Of a stretch of 64,000 nucleotides of DNA, positions 25,714 to 33,605 are shown in pieces. This DNA is from Jiangella mangrovi (lineage in GTDB: Bacteria; Actinomycetota; Actinomycetes; Jiangellales; Jiangellaceae), in NCBI RefSeq assembly GCF_014204975.1, contig NZ_JACHMM010000001.1, forward strand, positions 5,368,037 to 5,432,036, given 5' to 3'. Under the pieces are notes generated by a model. The model saw only the letters and a program-made list of their open reading frames with translations, was not told where the DNA came from and ran no database searches. Every line of letters begins with the position of its first letter. The first letter of the stretch is position 1. Position numbers and translations under genes: made by a program.

Positions 25714-25734
25714 CGGGTACGGCGCATCCGTCAC

Positions 25735-25826
25735 CCTTGGCACGCCTGGGCGTCCCCCTTGGCACGCTGGAAGTGAGCGATCGCGCGTGGAATGCGGCTT
25801 TTGTGGAGCGCTCCGGCGTGCCAAGG
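25735..25826. repeat. Inverted repeat with duplicated left arm CCTTGGCACGC
   Basis: CCTTGGCACGC occurs at 25735-25745 and again at 25757-25767. Its complement GCGTGCCAAGG is at 25816-25826. The unit lies in a 281-bp gene-free stretch (25714-25994) together with the next palindrome; nothing else was recognised there. Confidence 0.65.
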
Positions 25827-25883
25827 CGCGAGAGCTAGCCGCCCACATCGACGACCACACCCTTGACTTGCTCGCCCCAGAAA

Positions 25884-25953
25884 TTGATCTTGGAGGTTCG
25901 GGGGTGTCAATCGGACATTCCGCCCTGCGATTCCGCCAGAACTCCAAGATCAA
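25884..25953. repeat. Palindromic repeat with TTGATC arms (family P7)
   Basis: TTGATCTTGGAG at 25884-25895 is exactly mirrored by CTCCAAGATCAA at 25942-25953, and one base further in, TTC matches GAA. The arm start TTGATCTTGGAG is like TTGATCATGGAG of the palindrome at 50547-50613. It lies downstream of the leftward frameshifted membrane gene. Confidence 0.7.
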
Positions 25954-25994
25954 CTCGGGTTGACGGGTCCCACGCCGGCCGGGCGGGGCGGGAG

Positions 25995-26407
25995 CTAGCT
26001 CTCCACCGGCTCGTGGCGGGGGTGCCGGCGGCGCCGGAGGTCGACGCCGATCTTGCCGCCCAGTGCGGCGGCGACCGTCACCGGCAGGAAGATCGGATGC
26101 AGCAGGAACAGCAGCGCCCCACGACCGCGCCGGCCTTGGCGTAGCGCATCCACCGCCCCCGCCGCGGCGCCGCCACGGGCGTCCGGTTCTCGATCCACAC
26201 CGCCACAGGCAGGCCGACGAGCAGGAAGCCGGCCAGCCAGATCGGCGTCGCGTAGAACAGGACCGCGAGCGCGAGGCCCAGCGCGTCGGGGCCGCCACCC
26301 GCGAACGTCAGCGTCAGCACGAACAGCGCCATGGCGAGGAACGAGCCGGCGGCCGCGGCTGCGCCCTCGTGGAGGTCGAGGCCCTCGTAGTCCACGACGG
26401 CGTCCAT
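25995..26407 (-). pseudogene. Membrane protein gene with a single-base frameshift
   Basis: The ATG at 26407, with a GAGGTG ribosome-binding site, opens a protein with hydrophobic helices at GSFLAMALFVLTLTFAGG and ALGLALAVLFYATPIWLAGFLLVGLPVAVWI. After RWMRYAKAGAVVG the frame goes wrong at a run of four C (26117-26120, plus strand) and ends early. In the -1/+2 frame the expected continuation LLFLLHPIFLPVTVAAALGG, a third hydrophobic segment, is present and stops at 25995. One missing base in the homopolymer explains both halves. It may be a sequencing error or a true lesion. The family is unknown. It lies 7 bp after the PPOX gene on the same strand. Confidence 0.7.
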
Positions 26408-26414
26408 GCTCACC

Positions 26415-26972
26415 TCACACGGGGTCGTAGTCGAACGCCGGCAGCCCGTCGACGCTGACGCTGTTCTTCCGCTGCCGGTACTCGGCCTGCCCGTCCGCAC
26501 CCTTGCGTTCCATGTACGGCGGCAGCAGGTCGCGCTCGCCGGCATAGTCCATGAGTGGGACGCCGTAGCCGCAGGAGTCCGACACCCGGTGGACGTCGAC
26601 GACGATGACGGCGCGGGCGCCGCGCCGCTCGGGGAAGAGCTCCGCCAGCTCCTCGAACTCGTCGTCGTACAGCGTCACGAACCGGCCGGACCCGTGCAGC
26701 CGGACGATGTTCGGCGGGCCGGTGAAGGCGCAGAACATCAGCGTGATGCGACCGTTCTCGCGCAGGTGGGCGATGGTCTCGGCGCCGCTGGCGGTGTAGT
26801 CGAGATAGGCGACGGTGTGCTCGTCGAGCACCGCGAAGGAGCCGCCGATGCCCTTCGGCGAGACGTTGACGTGGCCGTCCGGCCCGCTCGGCGCGGTCGC
26901 GACGAAGAACATCTGCTGCGCCTCGATGAACGCGCGGAGCCGGCCGTCGATCGATTCGTGCACCTTGCCCAC
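26415..26972 (-). CDS. Pyridoxamine 5'-phosphate oxidase family protein
   Basis: A 185-residue split-barrel flavoprotein. Signs are AFIEAQQMFFVATAPSG, the first strands, then GHVNVSPKGIGGSFAVLDEHTVAYLDYTASGAET, the FMN-phosphate-binding block with the SPKG motif typical of the Rv1155/DUF-like PPOX proteins, and FTGPPNIVRLHGSGRFV. The C-terminus has SCGYGVPLMDYAGERD, which is conserved in a subgroup of these oxidoreductases. The physiological substrate is not known. GTG at 26972 is the start. It heads a two-gene unit with the frameshifted membrane protein. Confidence 0.85.
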   Translation of the reverse strand: MGKVHESIDGRLRAFIEAQQMFFVATAPSGPDGHVNVSPKGIGGSFAVLDEHTVAYLDYTASGAETIAHLRENGRITLMFCAFTGPPNIVRLHGSGRFVTLYDDEFEELAELFPERRGARAVIVVDVHRVSDSCGYGVPLMDYAGERDLLPPYMERKGADGQAEYRQRKNSVSVDGLPAFDYDPV

Positions 26973-27016
26973 ATCCGCACCCTACCTAGCCGCCAGGCAG
27001 ACCGCAGCGACGCCGA

Positions 27017-27721
27017 TCACAGGCCGAGAACGCTCTTCCGCACCAACGCGCTCCCGGTCAGCTCGGCGGCACTGCCGGACGCGACGATGCGCCCCTCGGC
27101 GAGCACGTACCCGCGCGCCGACACCTCCAGCGCCCGCTCGACGTCCTGTTCGACCAGCAGGACGCTGACGCCGTCGGCGTTGATGGTGCGGATGGCGTCG
27201 AACACCTCGTCGACGACGACGGGGGCGAGGCCCAGCGACGGCTCGTCCATGAGCAGCAGCCGCGGCTGGGCCAGCAGTGCCCGCCCGATGGCCAGCATCT
27301 GCTGCTCGCCGCCGCTCAGACTCCCGGCCAGCTGCGACGACCGCTCGGCGAGGCGGGGGAACAACCCATGCACCCGCTCCAACCCGGCAGCCAACCCAGG
27401 ACGGGCCCCGCGCCGGTACGCCCCCAGCACCAGGTTGTCGTGCACCGTCATCCGGGCGAACACGCGACGCCCCTCGGGCACCAGCGCGACCCCGTGGTCG
27501 CCGACGCGGTGGGCCGGCACGCGGGCGACGTCGACGCCGTCGACGGCGATGGTGCCCCGGGTCGAGCGGTGCAGCCCGGCGACCGCCTGCACGAGCGTCG
27601 ACTTGCCGGCGCCGTTGGGCCCGACCAGGGCGACCACCTCACCGTCCGCCACGTCGACGTCGATGCCCCAGAGCGCCTGCGCCTGGCCGTACCAGGCCTC
27701 GAGCTCACGTACCTCGAGCAT
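27017..27721 (-). CDS. livF: Branched-chain-type ABC importer ATPase (LivF-like)
   Basis: A 234-residue ATP-binding subunit. Walker A is GPNGAGKSTL at residue 34, the signature is SLSGGEQQMLAIGRAL, and Walker B is LLLMDEPSLGLAPVVVDEVF, the LGLAP form that marks LivF. It works with LivG to power uptake of branched-chain amino acids or related amides. Its start lies 17 bp inside the end of the LivM-LivG fusion gene, so it is co-translated. As the last gene of the leftward half of the catabolic regulon, it probably serves the unknown substrate of that regulon rather than ordinary leucine uptake. Confidence 0.93.
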   Translation of the reverse strand: MLEVRELEAWYGQAQALWGIDVDVADGEVVALVGPNGAGKSTLVQAVAGLHRSTRGTIAVDGVDVARVPAHRVGDHGVALVPEGRRVFARMTVHDNLVLGAYRRGARPGLAAGLERVHGLFPRLAERSSQLAGSLSGGEQQMLAIGRALLAQPRLLLMDEPSLGLAPVVVDEVFDAIRTINADGVSVLLVEQDVERALEVSARGYVLAEGRIVASGSAAELTGSALVRKSVLGL

Positions 27722-29639
27722 GGGCGTGCCTCCCCAGGTAGGCGCGGATGACGTCGGGGTCGTTCATGACCGTCCGCGGGTCGCCGTCGGCCAGCAGCGC
27801 GCCCTGGTTCAGCACGACGACCCGTGTGGCCAGCTGGTTCACGACCCGCAGCAGGTGCTCGACGATGACGATCGTGATGCCGGTCGCGTGGATGCGCCGG
27901 ACCACGGCGACCGCGGCGTCGATCTCGGCCGGGTTGAGGCCGGCCAGCGCCTCGTCGAGCAGCAGCACCTTCGGCTTGGTGGCGATGGCCCGGGCCATCT
28001 CGAGCAGCTGCCGTTCGTGCAGGTTGATCTCCGCGGGTCTGGCGTCGGCCAGGTGCCGCAGGTGGACGACGTCGAGGCAGGCCTCAGCCTCCTCGCGGGC
28101 CGGGCCGAGCGGCCGCGGCGAGCGCCCGAACATGATCGCCATCGCCACGTTGTCGCGGACCGTCATCGACTCGAACGGCTTCGGGATCTGGTGCGTGCGG
28201 CTGACCCCGACGTGCGCGATGCGGTGCGGCGCCAGCCCGACGATGTCGCGCCCAGCGACCTCGATCGACCCGCTGGTTGGCCGCAACGCCCCGGAGAGCA
28301 GGTTGACCAGCGTCGTCTTGCCGGACCCGTTCGGCCCGACCAGCCCGACCAGCTCGCCCGCGCGGATCCGCAGGCTGACGCCGTCGAGCGCGCGGACGCC
28401 GCCGAAGGACTTGGCGACCTCGCGGCACTCGACCAGTACCTCCCCCGGCTCGGCCTGGGCAGGAACAGGCCCGGGAACGACGGCGTCAGCCTCGGTCTCG
28501 ACGGGGTCGGCTGCGGCCGCCGTGGGCGGACGGCGTTCGACCGGCGTGGGCGCGCGGCCCGGCCAGAGCACGACGGCGACCGCGGCCAGCACGCCGCTGA
28601 CGAACCAGTCCAGCGGCCCGCCCCAGGAGTCGACGACCGCCAGCACCCCCGTCACCACCACCAGCGCCAGCGCGGCCTGCCACGGCCGGCGCCAGAGCCG
28701 CGCCTGCAACCCGTCGGGCGCGACGACGACCAGGACGGCCAGAATGGCGCCGAGCACGATGAGGTTCCAGCCCTCGAACCCGGACGCCGACAGCCGGTCC
28801 TGGATGAGGACGATGACCACGGCGCCGAGCACCGGCCCGACCCAGTGCGTCCGTCCGCCCAGCACGCTCATGACGATGACGAACAGCGGGATCGTCAGCC
28901 CGAACACGCTCTCGACGGTGACGAAGCCGATCTGCAGGGCGAACAAGCTGCCCGCCGCACCGCCGATGAGCCCCGTCACGGCGATGGCCTGCATCTTGTA
29001 GCGGAACGTCGCGACGCCCAGGCCCTCGGCGACGTCCTCGGCGTCGCGGATGGACGCCAGCGCCCAGCCGAACCGGGTGTGCTGGATCGCGAACGCCGCC
29101 GCGACCGCGGCCACCGCGACGATGAGGTTCAGCAGGTAGAGGAAGTCCTGGAACTGCGCCAGCCACTCGGGATACTCCGCGACCGGCACAACGACGCCCT
29201 GGCCGCCGTCGATCTCGCTGTTGACCCGGGCCAGCGCGGCCAGGATGAACGGCACCGCCAGCGTGAGCAGCGCGAAGATCTCGCCGCGGAACGAGCGCAG
29301 CCGGAACGCCAGCCCGCCGACCAGCAGCGCCAGGAGCGCCGAGAACACCGCCGCCACCGGCACCGTCAGGTAGAAGTCGACGCCGTGCCGCCCGCCCAGC
29401 ACCGCCGTCGTGTACGCGCCGACGCCGACGAACGCGCCCTGCCCGAAGCTGAAGTAGCCGCTGTAGCCGGACAGGACGTTCCAGCTGGTCGCCTGCGCGA
29501 TCCAGAACAGCGCCGTCGACGCCAGCACGAGGTAGAAGATCGGCAGGCCGAGGTCCTCGCGCCACAGTGCCAGCGCCGCCAGCACGGCGAACACCAGCAC
29601 GAAGCCGCCGAGCCCGCGGGCCATCACCTGGCCCTTCAT
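27705..29639 (-). CDS. Fused Liv-type permease and ATPase (LivM-LivG)
   Basis: A 644-residue protein joins the two importer parts that are normally separate. Residues about 1-340 are a LivM permease with eight or more helices, the motif YSGYFSFGQGAFVGVGAYT and IFALLTLAVPF. A linker with two more hydrophobic segments and a Pro/Ala-rich hinge covers about 340-410. Residues about 415-644 are LivG: Walker A GPNGSGKTTL, HQIPKPFESMTVRDNV, the signature INLHERQLLEMARA, and Walker B VLLLDEALAGLNPAEID. No internal stop or frameshift separates them. The ATG overlaps the livH stop (ATGA), and the end overlaps livF by 17 bp. Confidence 0.92.
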   Translation of the reverse strand: MKGQVMARGLGGFVLVFAVLAALALWREDLGLPIFYLVLASTALFWIAQATSWNVLSGYSGYFSFGQGAFVGVGAYTTAVLGGRHGVDFYLTVPVAAVFSALLALLVGGLAFRLRSFRGEIFALLTLAVPFILAALARVNSEIDGGQGVVVPVAEYPEWLAQFQDFLYLLNLIVAVAAVAAAFAIQHTRFGWALASIRDAEDVAEGLGVATFRYKMQAIAVTGLIGGAAGSLFALQIGFVTVESVFGLTIPLFVIVMSVLGGRTHWVGPVLGAVVIVLIQDRLSASGFEGWNLIVLGAILAVLVVVAPDGLQARLWRRPWQAALALVVVTGVLAVVDSWGGPLDWFVSGVLAAVAVVLWPGRAPTPVERRPPTAAAADPVETEADAVVPGPVPAQAEPGEVLVECREVAKSFGGVRALDGVSLRIRAGELVGLVGPNGSGKTTLVNLLSGALRPTSGSIEVAGRDIVGLAPHRIAHVGVSRTHQIPKPFESMTVRDNVAMAIMFGRSPRPLGPAREEAEACLDVVHLRHLADARPAEINLHERQLLEMARAIATKPKVLLLDEALAGLNPAEIDAAVAVVRRIHATGITIVIVEHLLRVVNQLATRVVVLNQGALLADGDPRTVMNDPDVIRAYLGRHAHARGT

Positions 29640-30511
29640 CGCGCACCCCGGGCGGCGGGGGTCAGCAGTCCGTACGGCCGGAACAGCAGCGCCAGGATGA
29701 TCGCCGAGAACAGCACCAGCGGCGACAGCGCCGGCGACCACGTCGCCGACACCACCGCCGACAGCGTCCCGACCAGCACGCCGGCCAGCAGGACGCCGCC
29801 CACCTGGCCGATGCCGCCGAGGATGACCACCGCGAACACCACTCCGATCCACTCGAACGGCGTCGACGGCGTCACGGCGTTGCCGAGCGCGAAGAGCATG
29901 CCGGCGACCGCTGCGGATGCCGCCGACAGGCCCGCCAGCACCATGCCGAGCCGGCGGTGGTCGATGCCGAACGCCGACGCGACGGCGCGGTCCTCGGCGA
30001 ACGCCCGAAGCGCCCGGCCGGCGAACGTGCGCCGCAGCACCTGGTCGGCCGCCACCACGATGACCACCGCGAACACGAACGCGATCAGCGTCGGCGCCGG
30101 GAACACGAACCGCCCGATCGACACCGACTCCGTCGCGTACGGGTTGATGTCGCCGTCCATGCGCTGGAAGTCGGCGCTCCACACGTTGCTCACCGTCTGC
30201 ATGACGATGATCAGCAGGCCGAAGCTGACCAGCAGCGACGCGAACTCCTCGACGCCGAGCCGGTCGAAGGCCCACTGCAGGCCCGCGCCCACGAGGAACA
30301 TCAGCGGCACCGTCAGGACGATGGTGAGGATCGGGTCGATGCCCCACGACGTCGCCAGCTGGAAGGTCAGGTAGGCGCCGACGAGGATCAGCCCGAAGTG
30401 CGCCAGGTTGATGACCCTCAGCATGCCCCACGTCAGGGACAGGCCCGCGGCCATGACCGCGAACATGCCCCCGACGAGGGCCCCGCTGAGCGCGGCTTGC
30501 AGTGTCGTCAT
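29636..30511 (-). CDS. livH: Branched-chain-type ABC importer permease (LivH-like)
   Basis: A 291-residue inner-membrane permease with about eight helices. GALVGGMFAVMAAGLSLTWGMLRVINLAHFG is the usual LivH opening, where a small helix precedes NLAHFG. The coupling region includes FAGRALRAFAEDRAVASAFGID, which contacts the ATPase. It pairs with the permease half of the next gene. The ATG at 30511 lies 40 bp downstream of the binding-protein gene on the same strand, and its stop overlaps the fusion gene. Confidence 0.94.
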   Translation of the reverse strand: MTTLQAALSGALVGGMFAVMAAGLSLTWGMLRVINLAHFGLILVGAYLTFQLATSWGIDPILTIVLTVPLMFLVGAGLQWAFDRLGVEEFASLLVSFGLLIIVMQTVSNVWSADFQRMDGDINPYATESVSIGRFVFPAPTLIAFVFAVVIVVAADQVLRRTFAGRALRAFAEDRAVASAFGIDHRRLGMVLAGLSAASAAVAGMLFALGNAVTPSTPFEWIGVVFAVVILGGIGQVGGVLLAGVLVGTLSAVVSATWSPALSPLVLFSAIILALLFRPYGLLTPAARGAR

Positions 30512-30551
30512 GCGACTCCCGTCCCGTCAGAACCGTCAGAGCCCGGAAGGC

Positions 30552-31871
30552 TCAGCCGACCGGCGGCTGGAGCTGCGCAGCCGCGCGGTCGGCTGGCCAG
30601 ACCATGACCCAGTCGCCGTCCTGGATCTGCTTCAGGCCCTGGGTGCTGGGCCAGAAGTTGTTGTCGTCCGGGTTGAACTCGAGGTGGCCGCTGAACGTGG
30701 TGTCGGCGCCGTTCTCGTGCAGGTAGTCGCACATGGCCTGCTGGTCGGTGTCGCCGGCGCCCTCGACGGCGGCGACGAGGATCTCCCAGGCGTTCCACGA
30801 CGCGGTGGCCTGCGTCTCGAACGCGGTGTACGGCAGGCCCTCGGCGGCGGCGCGCGTCTCGAACTCGTCGACGATCGCCTGCGCCTCGGGACCGGCCGCC
30901 TGGATGAGCGCGTCGTTCGGCTCGAAGATCGACACCGACAGCAGCCCGTCGGCCACGTCGCCCAGGCCCAGCAGCGGGCCGGGCGCCGGGAACAGGCTGA
31001 ACATCAGGGGCGGCCGGTAGTCGAGCTGCTCCATGGCCTGCAACAGGTTGACGGGGTCGACGGCCAGCCCGCTGTTGAACACGAAGTCGGGGTCGGCGTC
31101 GCGGATCTGCGCGGCGATGGGCGCCCAGTCCGTGGTGTCCGGCGGGTACCGGATCTCGGCGACGACCTCGTACCCGCGCTCCTCGGCGATGGGGACGGCG
31201 CCCGCGTCGCTGTCGTCGTCGGGCGAGCCCTGGGCGATGAAGTCCGTCGACCCGCCCTGGTTGATGACGAACGCGACCCGCTCGGGCGGCGTCGGCAGGC
31301 TGTCGAGGGCGTCGAAGACCTGCTCGGGGACGTACGCGTTGGGCTCCGGGCCGATGGACCAGGCCGGGAACTGGCACTCGTACGTCATGAGGGGCGCGAG
31401 CACGGCCGTGTGCTGCGGCATCGTGAAGCCGTGCCGCTCGGCGACGGCCATGGCGGAGATGATGTTCGGGGTGGCGTACGGCCCGATGATGAGGTCGACG
31501 CCCTCCTGGCCGATCAGCCGCTCGTACAGCGCGGTGACCTGCGCCTGGTCGGACTCGTCGTCCAGCACCATCCACTCGACCGGCCGGCCGAGCAGCCCGC
31601 CGTTCTCGTTCAGCTGCTCGACGAACTGCTCGCCGGCGATCTGGTGGATGATGCCCGTCGGTCCGAAGGCGCCGGTCAGCGAGAGGGTGGAGCCGACGAC
31701 GATCGGGTCCCCGCTCGGCGCGCCGCCCTCGTCGGACGGATCGGCCGGCTCCGCGGTGTCGGCCGGGTCCGTGCCGGAATCGGCCGCCGGTTCGTCGTCC
31801 GAGCAGGCGGCGGTGATGAACAGCGTCAACGCCGCCGTCGCGGACAGGGCGGTCAGCGAACGGGTCCTCAT
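30552..31871 (-). CDS. Liv-type ABC substrate-binding lipoprotein
   Basis: A 439-residue type I periplasmic binding protein (Peripla_BP_6). A 22-residue signal ends in the lipobox-like TAAC (Cys 23), followed by an Asp/Glu-rich linker of about 35 residues. The mature protein starts IVVGSTLSLTGAFGPTG and has LIGQEGVDLIIGPYATPNI, typical of the amide/branched-chain group. Ligands of this class include amino acids, urea, short amides and aromatic acids. Flanking Tat-exported amidohydrolases suggest that it binds a product made outside the membrane. The start follows a leftward amidohydrolase gene by 18 bp. Confidence 0.93.
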   Translation of the reverse strand: MRTRSLTALSATAALTLFITAACSDDEPAADSGTDPADTAEPADPSDEGGAPSGDPIVVGSTLSLTGAFGPTGIIHQIAGEQFVEQLNENGGLLGRPVEWMVLDDESDQAQVTALYERLIGQEGVDLIIGPYATPNIISAMAVAERHGFTMPQHTAVLAPLMTYECQFPAWSIGPEPNAYVPEQVFDALDSLPTPPERVAFVINQGGSTDFIAQGSPDDDSDAGAVPIAEERGYEVVAEIRYPPDTTDWAPIAAQIRDADPDFVFNSGLAVDPVNLLQAMEQLDYRPPLMFSLFPAPGPLLGLGDVADGLLSVSIFEPNDALIQAAGPEAQAIVDEFETRAAAEGLPYTAFETQATASWNAWEILVAAVEGAGDTDQQAMCDYLHENGADTTFSGHLEFNPDDNNFWPSTQGLKQIQDGDWVMVWPADRAAAQLQPPVG

Positions 31872-31889
31872 GTCGGTGCTCCCTCCTCG

Positions 31890-33605
31890 TCACCGCACCG
31901 GCAAGGCGCCGGTGTCGTGGACGATCTCGCCGCCGACGACGGTGAGCACGGGGAGCGTGCGCCGCATGTCGGCATCGGAGACGGTGAAGTAGTCGCGGTC
32001 GAGGACCAGCAGGTCGGCCAGCTTGCCCGGCTCGATGGAGCCCAGGCGGTCCTCGCGGTTCAGGTACCAGGCGTTGGCCCGGGTGTAGGAATGGAGCGCT
32101 TCCTGCCGCGTGAGCTGCTGACCAGGGTTGATCTGCTGGCCCAGCGCGTTGAGCCCGGTGGTCGCGTAGTGCAGCGCGTACCACGGGTTGTGCGGCGCGA
32201 TGTGCACGCCGTCCTCGTGCATGCCGGCCGGGATGCCGCTGTCGACGATCATGCGGAACGGCGGCCCGACGGGGTTGGCTCCCGGGTTGCCCTGCAGCCA
32301 GCGGAACCCGGACATCGAGACGCCGCAGTTCAGCGCCTTGAGCCGGGCCAGCAGCTCGGGCGTGGCCTCGTTGATGTGCTGGACGCCCCAGCGCAGGTCG
32401 GTGATGCCGAACTCGGCGTTCACCGCCTCGTACGCGGTGACCACCTGGGTCAGCGCGGCGAGGTTGCCGGGGCTGTTCTCGTTGCGCCAGCGGGCCTGGG
32501 CGATCAGCCGCTGCGCCTCCTGCCAGACGGCGCCGGCTCCGATGGGCGCGCCCCACTCGCCGATGGCGCCGGTGCGCAGCATGTCGTCGCCGAAGAACGG
32601 GAACTGGTGCCGCAGCCGCTCGCGCAGTTCCGGCAGCTGGTTCGCCAGGTCCCCGAGCGCCGGGATGTTGCCCTGGTTGTGCAGGAAGTTGGTCTGCAGG
32701 CGAATGAACGCCTTCTTCTCGCGGTGCAGCGACAGCCAGGCGTCGTACATGCGGTAGTGGTCGAGGCCGGACAGCGCCTGGTTCGGCGTGAGCGGTCCCG
32801 GCGACGGCGGCAGCACCTGGTCGAGCACGGTGGTGATGCCGACCTGCGCGGAGAACGCCATGGCGTCCAGCGCGCTGCGCCGCTTGTCCTCGAACGTCTG
32901 CCGGACCCGCAGGTGGTAGAGCGCCGCGTTCGTCTGCGCGCCGGACGTGATGGCGCCGGTGGGACTGACGGTGACAGGCCCGGCCAGCGGCGACGTGACG
33001 GTCTCGAAGAACTGCTTGCCCAGCGTGTTGGTGACCGACGGCCCGCTGAACGTCTGCAGCAGGAACACCGGGCGGTCGGGGACGGCGGCGTCGAGCTCGG
33101 CGAGTGTGGGGAGCCGCTGCTCCGTCCACTGCCGCGGGTGCCAGCCGCCGAGTGCGGTGATGAACTGGCCTTCCGGGACGTCCGGACGCCGTGCGGCGAG
33201 GAAGCCCTGGACCTCGGCGATGGTGCGGGCCAGCTCGAGCTGCGCCACGTGGTGACCGGGCCGGTTGGCCAGGCTGACGAAGTGCGTGTGGCTCTCGATC
33301 AGGCCCGGCACGACGGTGGCGCCGCGCAGGTTGATCGAGCGGCCGTTGCTGCCCGGGTTCGGGACGGAGTTGCCGACGGCGACGATGCGGCCGTCGCGGA
33401 TGGCGACCGCGCGGACCACCGTGGCGTTGTCGTCCATGGTGTGGATGCGGCCGTTGGTCAGGACGAGGTCGGCGTGGGCGCCGGTGTCCGGGTTCGTGCG
33501 CCCGGGCGAACCGGAAGCTGTCGCCGTCACCCCGGAGGAGACGGCGGCCGCTCCAGCGGCGGCGCCCGCGCCGCGGATGACGTCGCGGCGGCTGATGCCG
33601 GTCAT
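31890..33605 (-). CDS. Tat-exported YtcJ-type amidohydrolase (second copy)
   Basis: A 571-residue metal-dependent amidohydrolase of the YtcJ/AepA-like group. The N-terminus has a Tat signal (ISRRDVIRGAGAAAGAAAVS). The core begins LVLTNGRIHTMDDNATVVRA, with the metal-binding HxH in VPGLIESHTHFVSL, later His in WGVQHINEATPELL, and the C-terminal beta-sandwich IEPGKLADLLVLDRDYF. It resembles the upstream protein in order and length and is a diverged tandem paralogue. The reaction is hydrolysis of a C-N bond in an unknown substrate outside the cytoplasm. ATG overlaps the upstream stop (ATGA). Confidence 0.88.
   Translation of the reverse strand: MTGISRRDVIRGAGAAAGAAAVSSGVTATASGSPGRTNPDTGAHADLVLTNGRIHTMDDNATVVRAVAIRDGRIVAVGNSVPNPGSNGRSINLRGATVVPGLIESHTHFVSLANRPGHHVAQLELARTIAEVQGFLAARRPDVPEGQFITALGGWHPRQWTEQRLPTLAELDAAVPDRPVFLLQTFSGPSVTNTLGKQFFETVTSPLAGPVTVSPTGAITSGAQTNAALYHLRVRQTFEDKRRSALDAMAFSAQVGITTVLDQVLPPSPGPLTPNQALSGLDHYRMYDAWLSLHREKKAFIRLQTNFLHNQGNIPALGDLANQLPELRERLRHQFPFFGDDMLRTGAIGEWGAPIGAGAVWQEAQRLIAQARWRNENSPGNLAALTQVVTAYEAVNAEFGITDLRWGVQHINEATPELLARLKALNCGVSMSGFRWLQGNPGANPVGPPFRMIVDSGIPAGMHEDGVHIAPHNPWYALHYATTGLNALGQQINPGQQLTRQEALHSYTRANAWYLNREDRLGSIEPGKLADLLVLDRDYFTVSDADMRRTLPVLTVVGGEIVHDTGALPVR

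Noticed and set aside
26406..30374. A 1322-codon open frame on the plus strand
   Set aside because: It lies opposite the PPOX and Liv genes, has Arg/His/Gln/Asp-rich composition without domains, and results from the high GC of the third codon positions of the real minus-strand genes.
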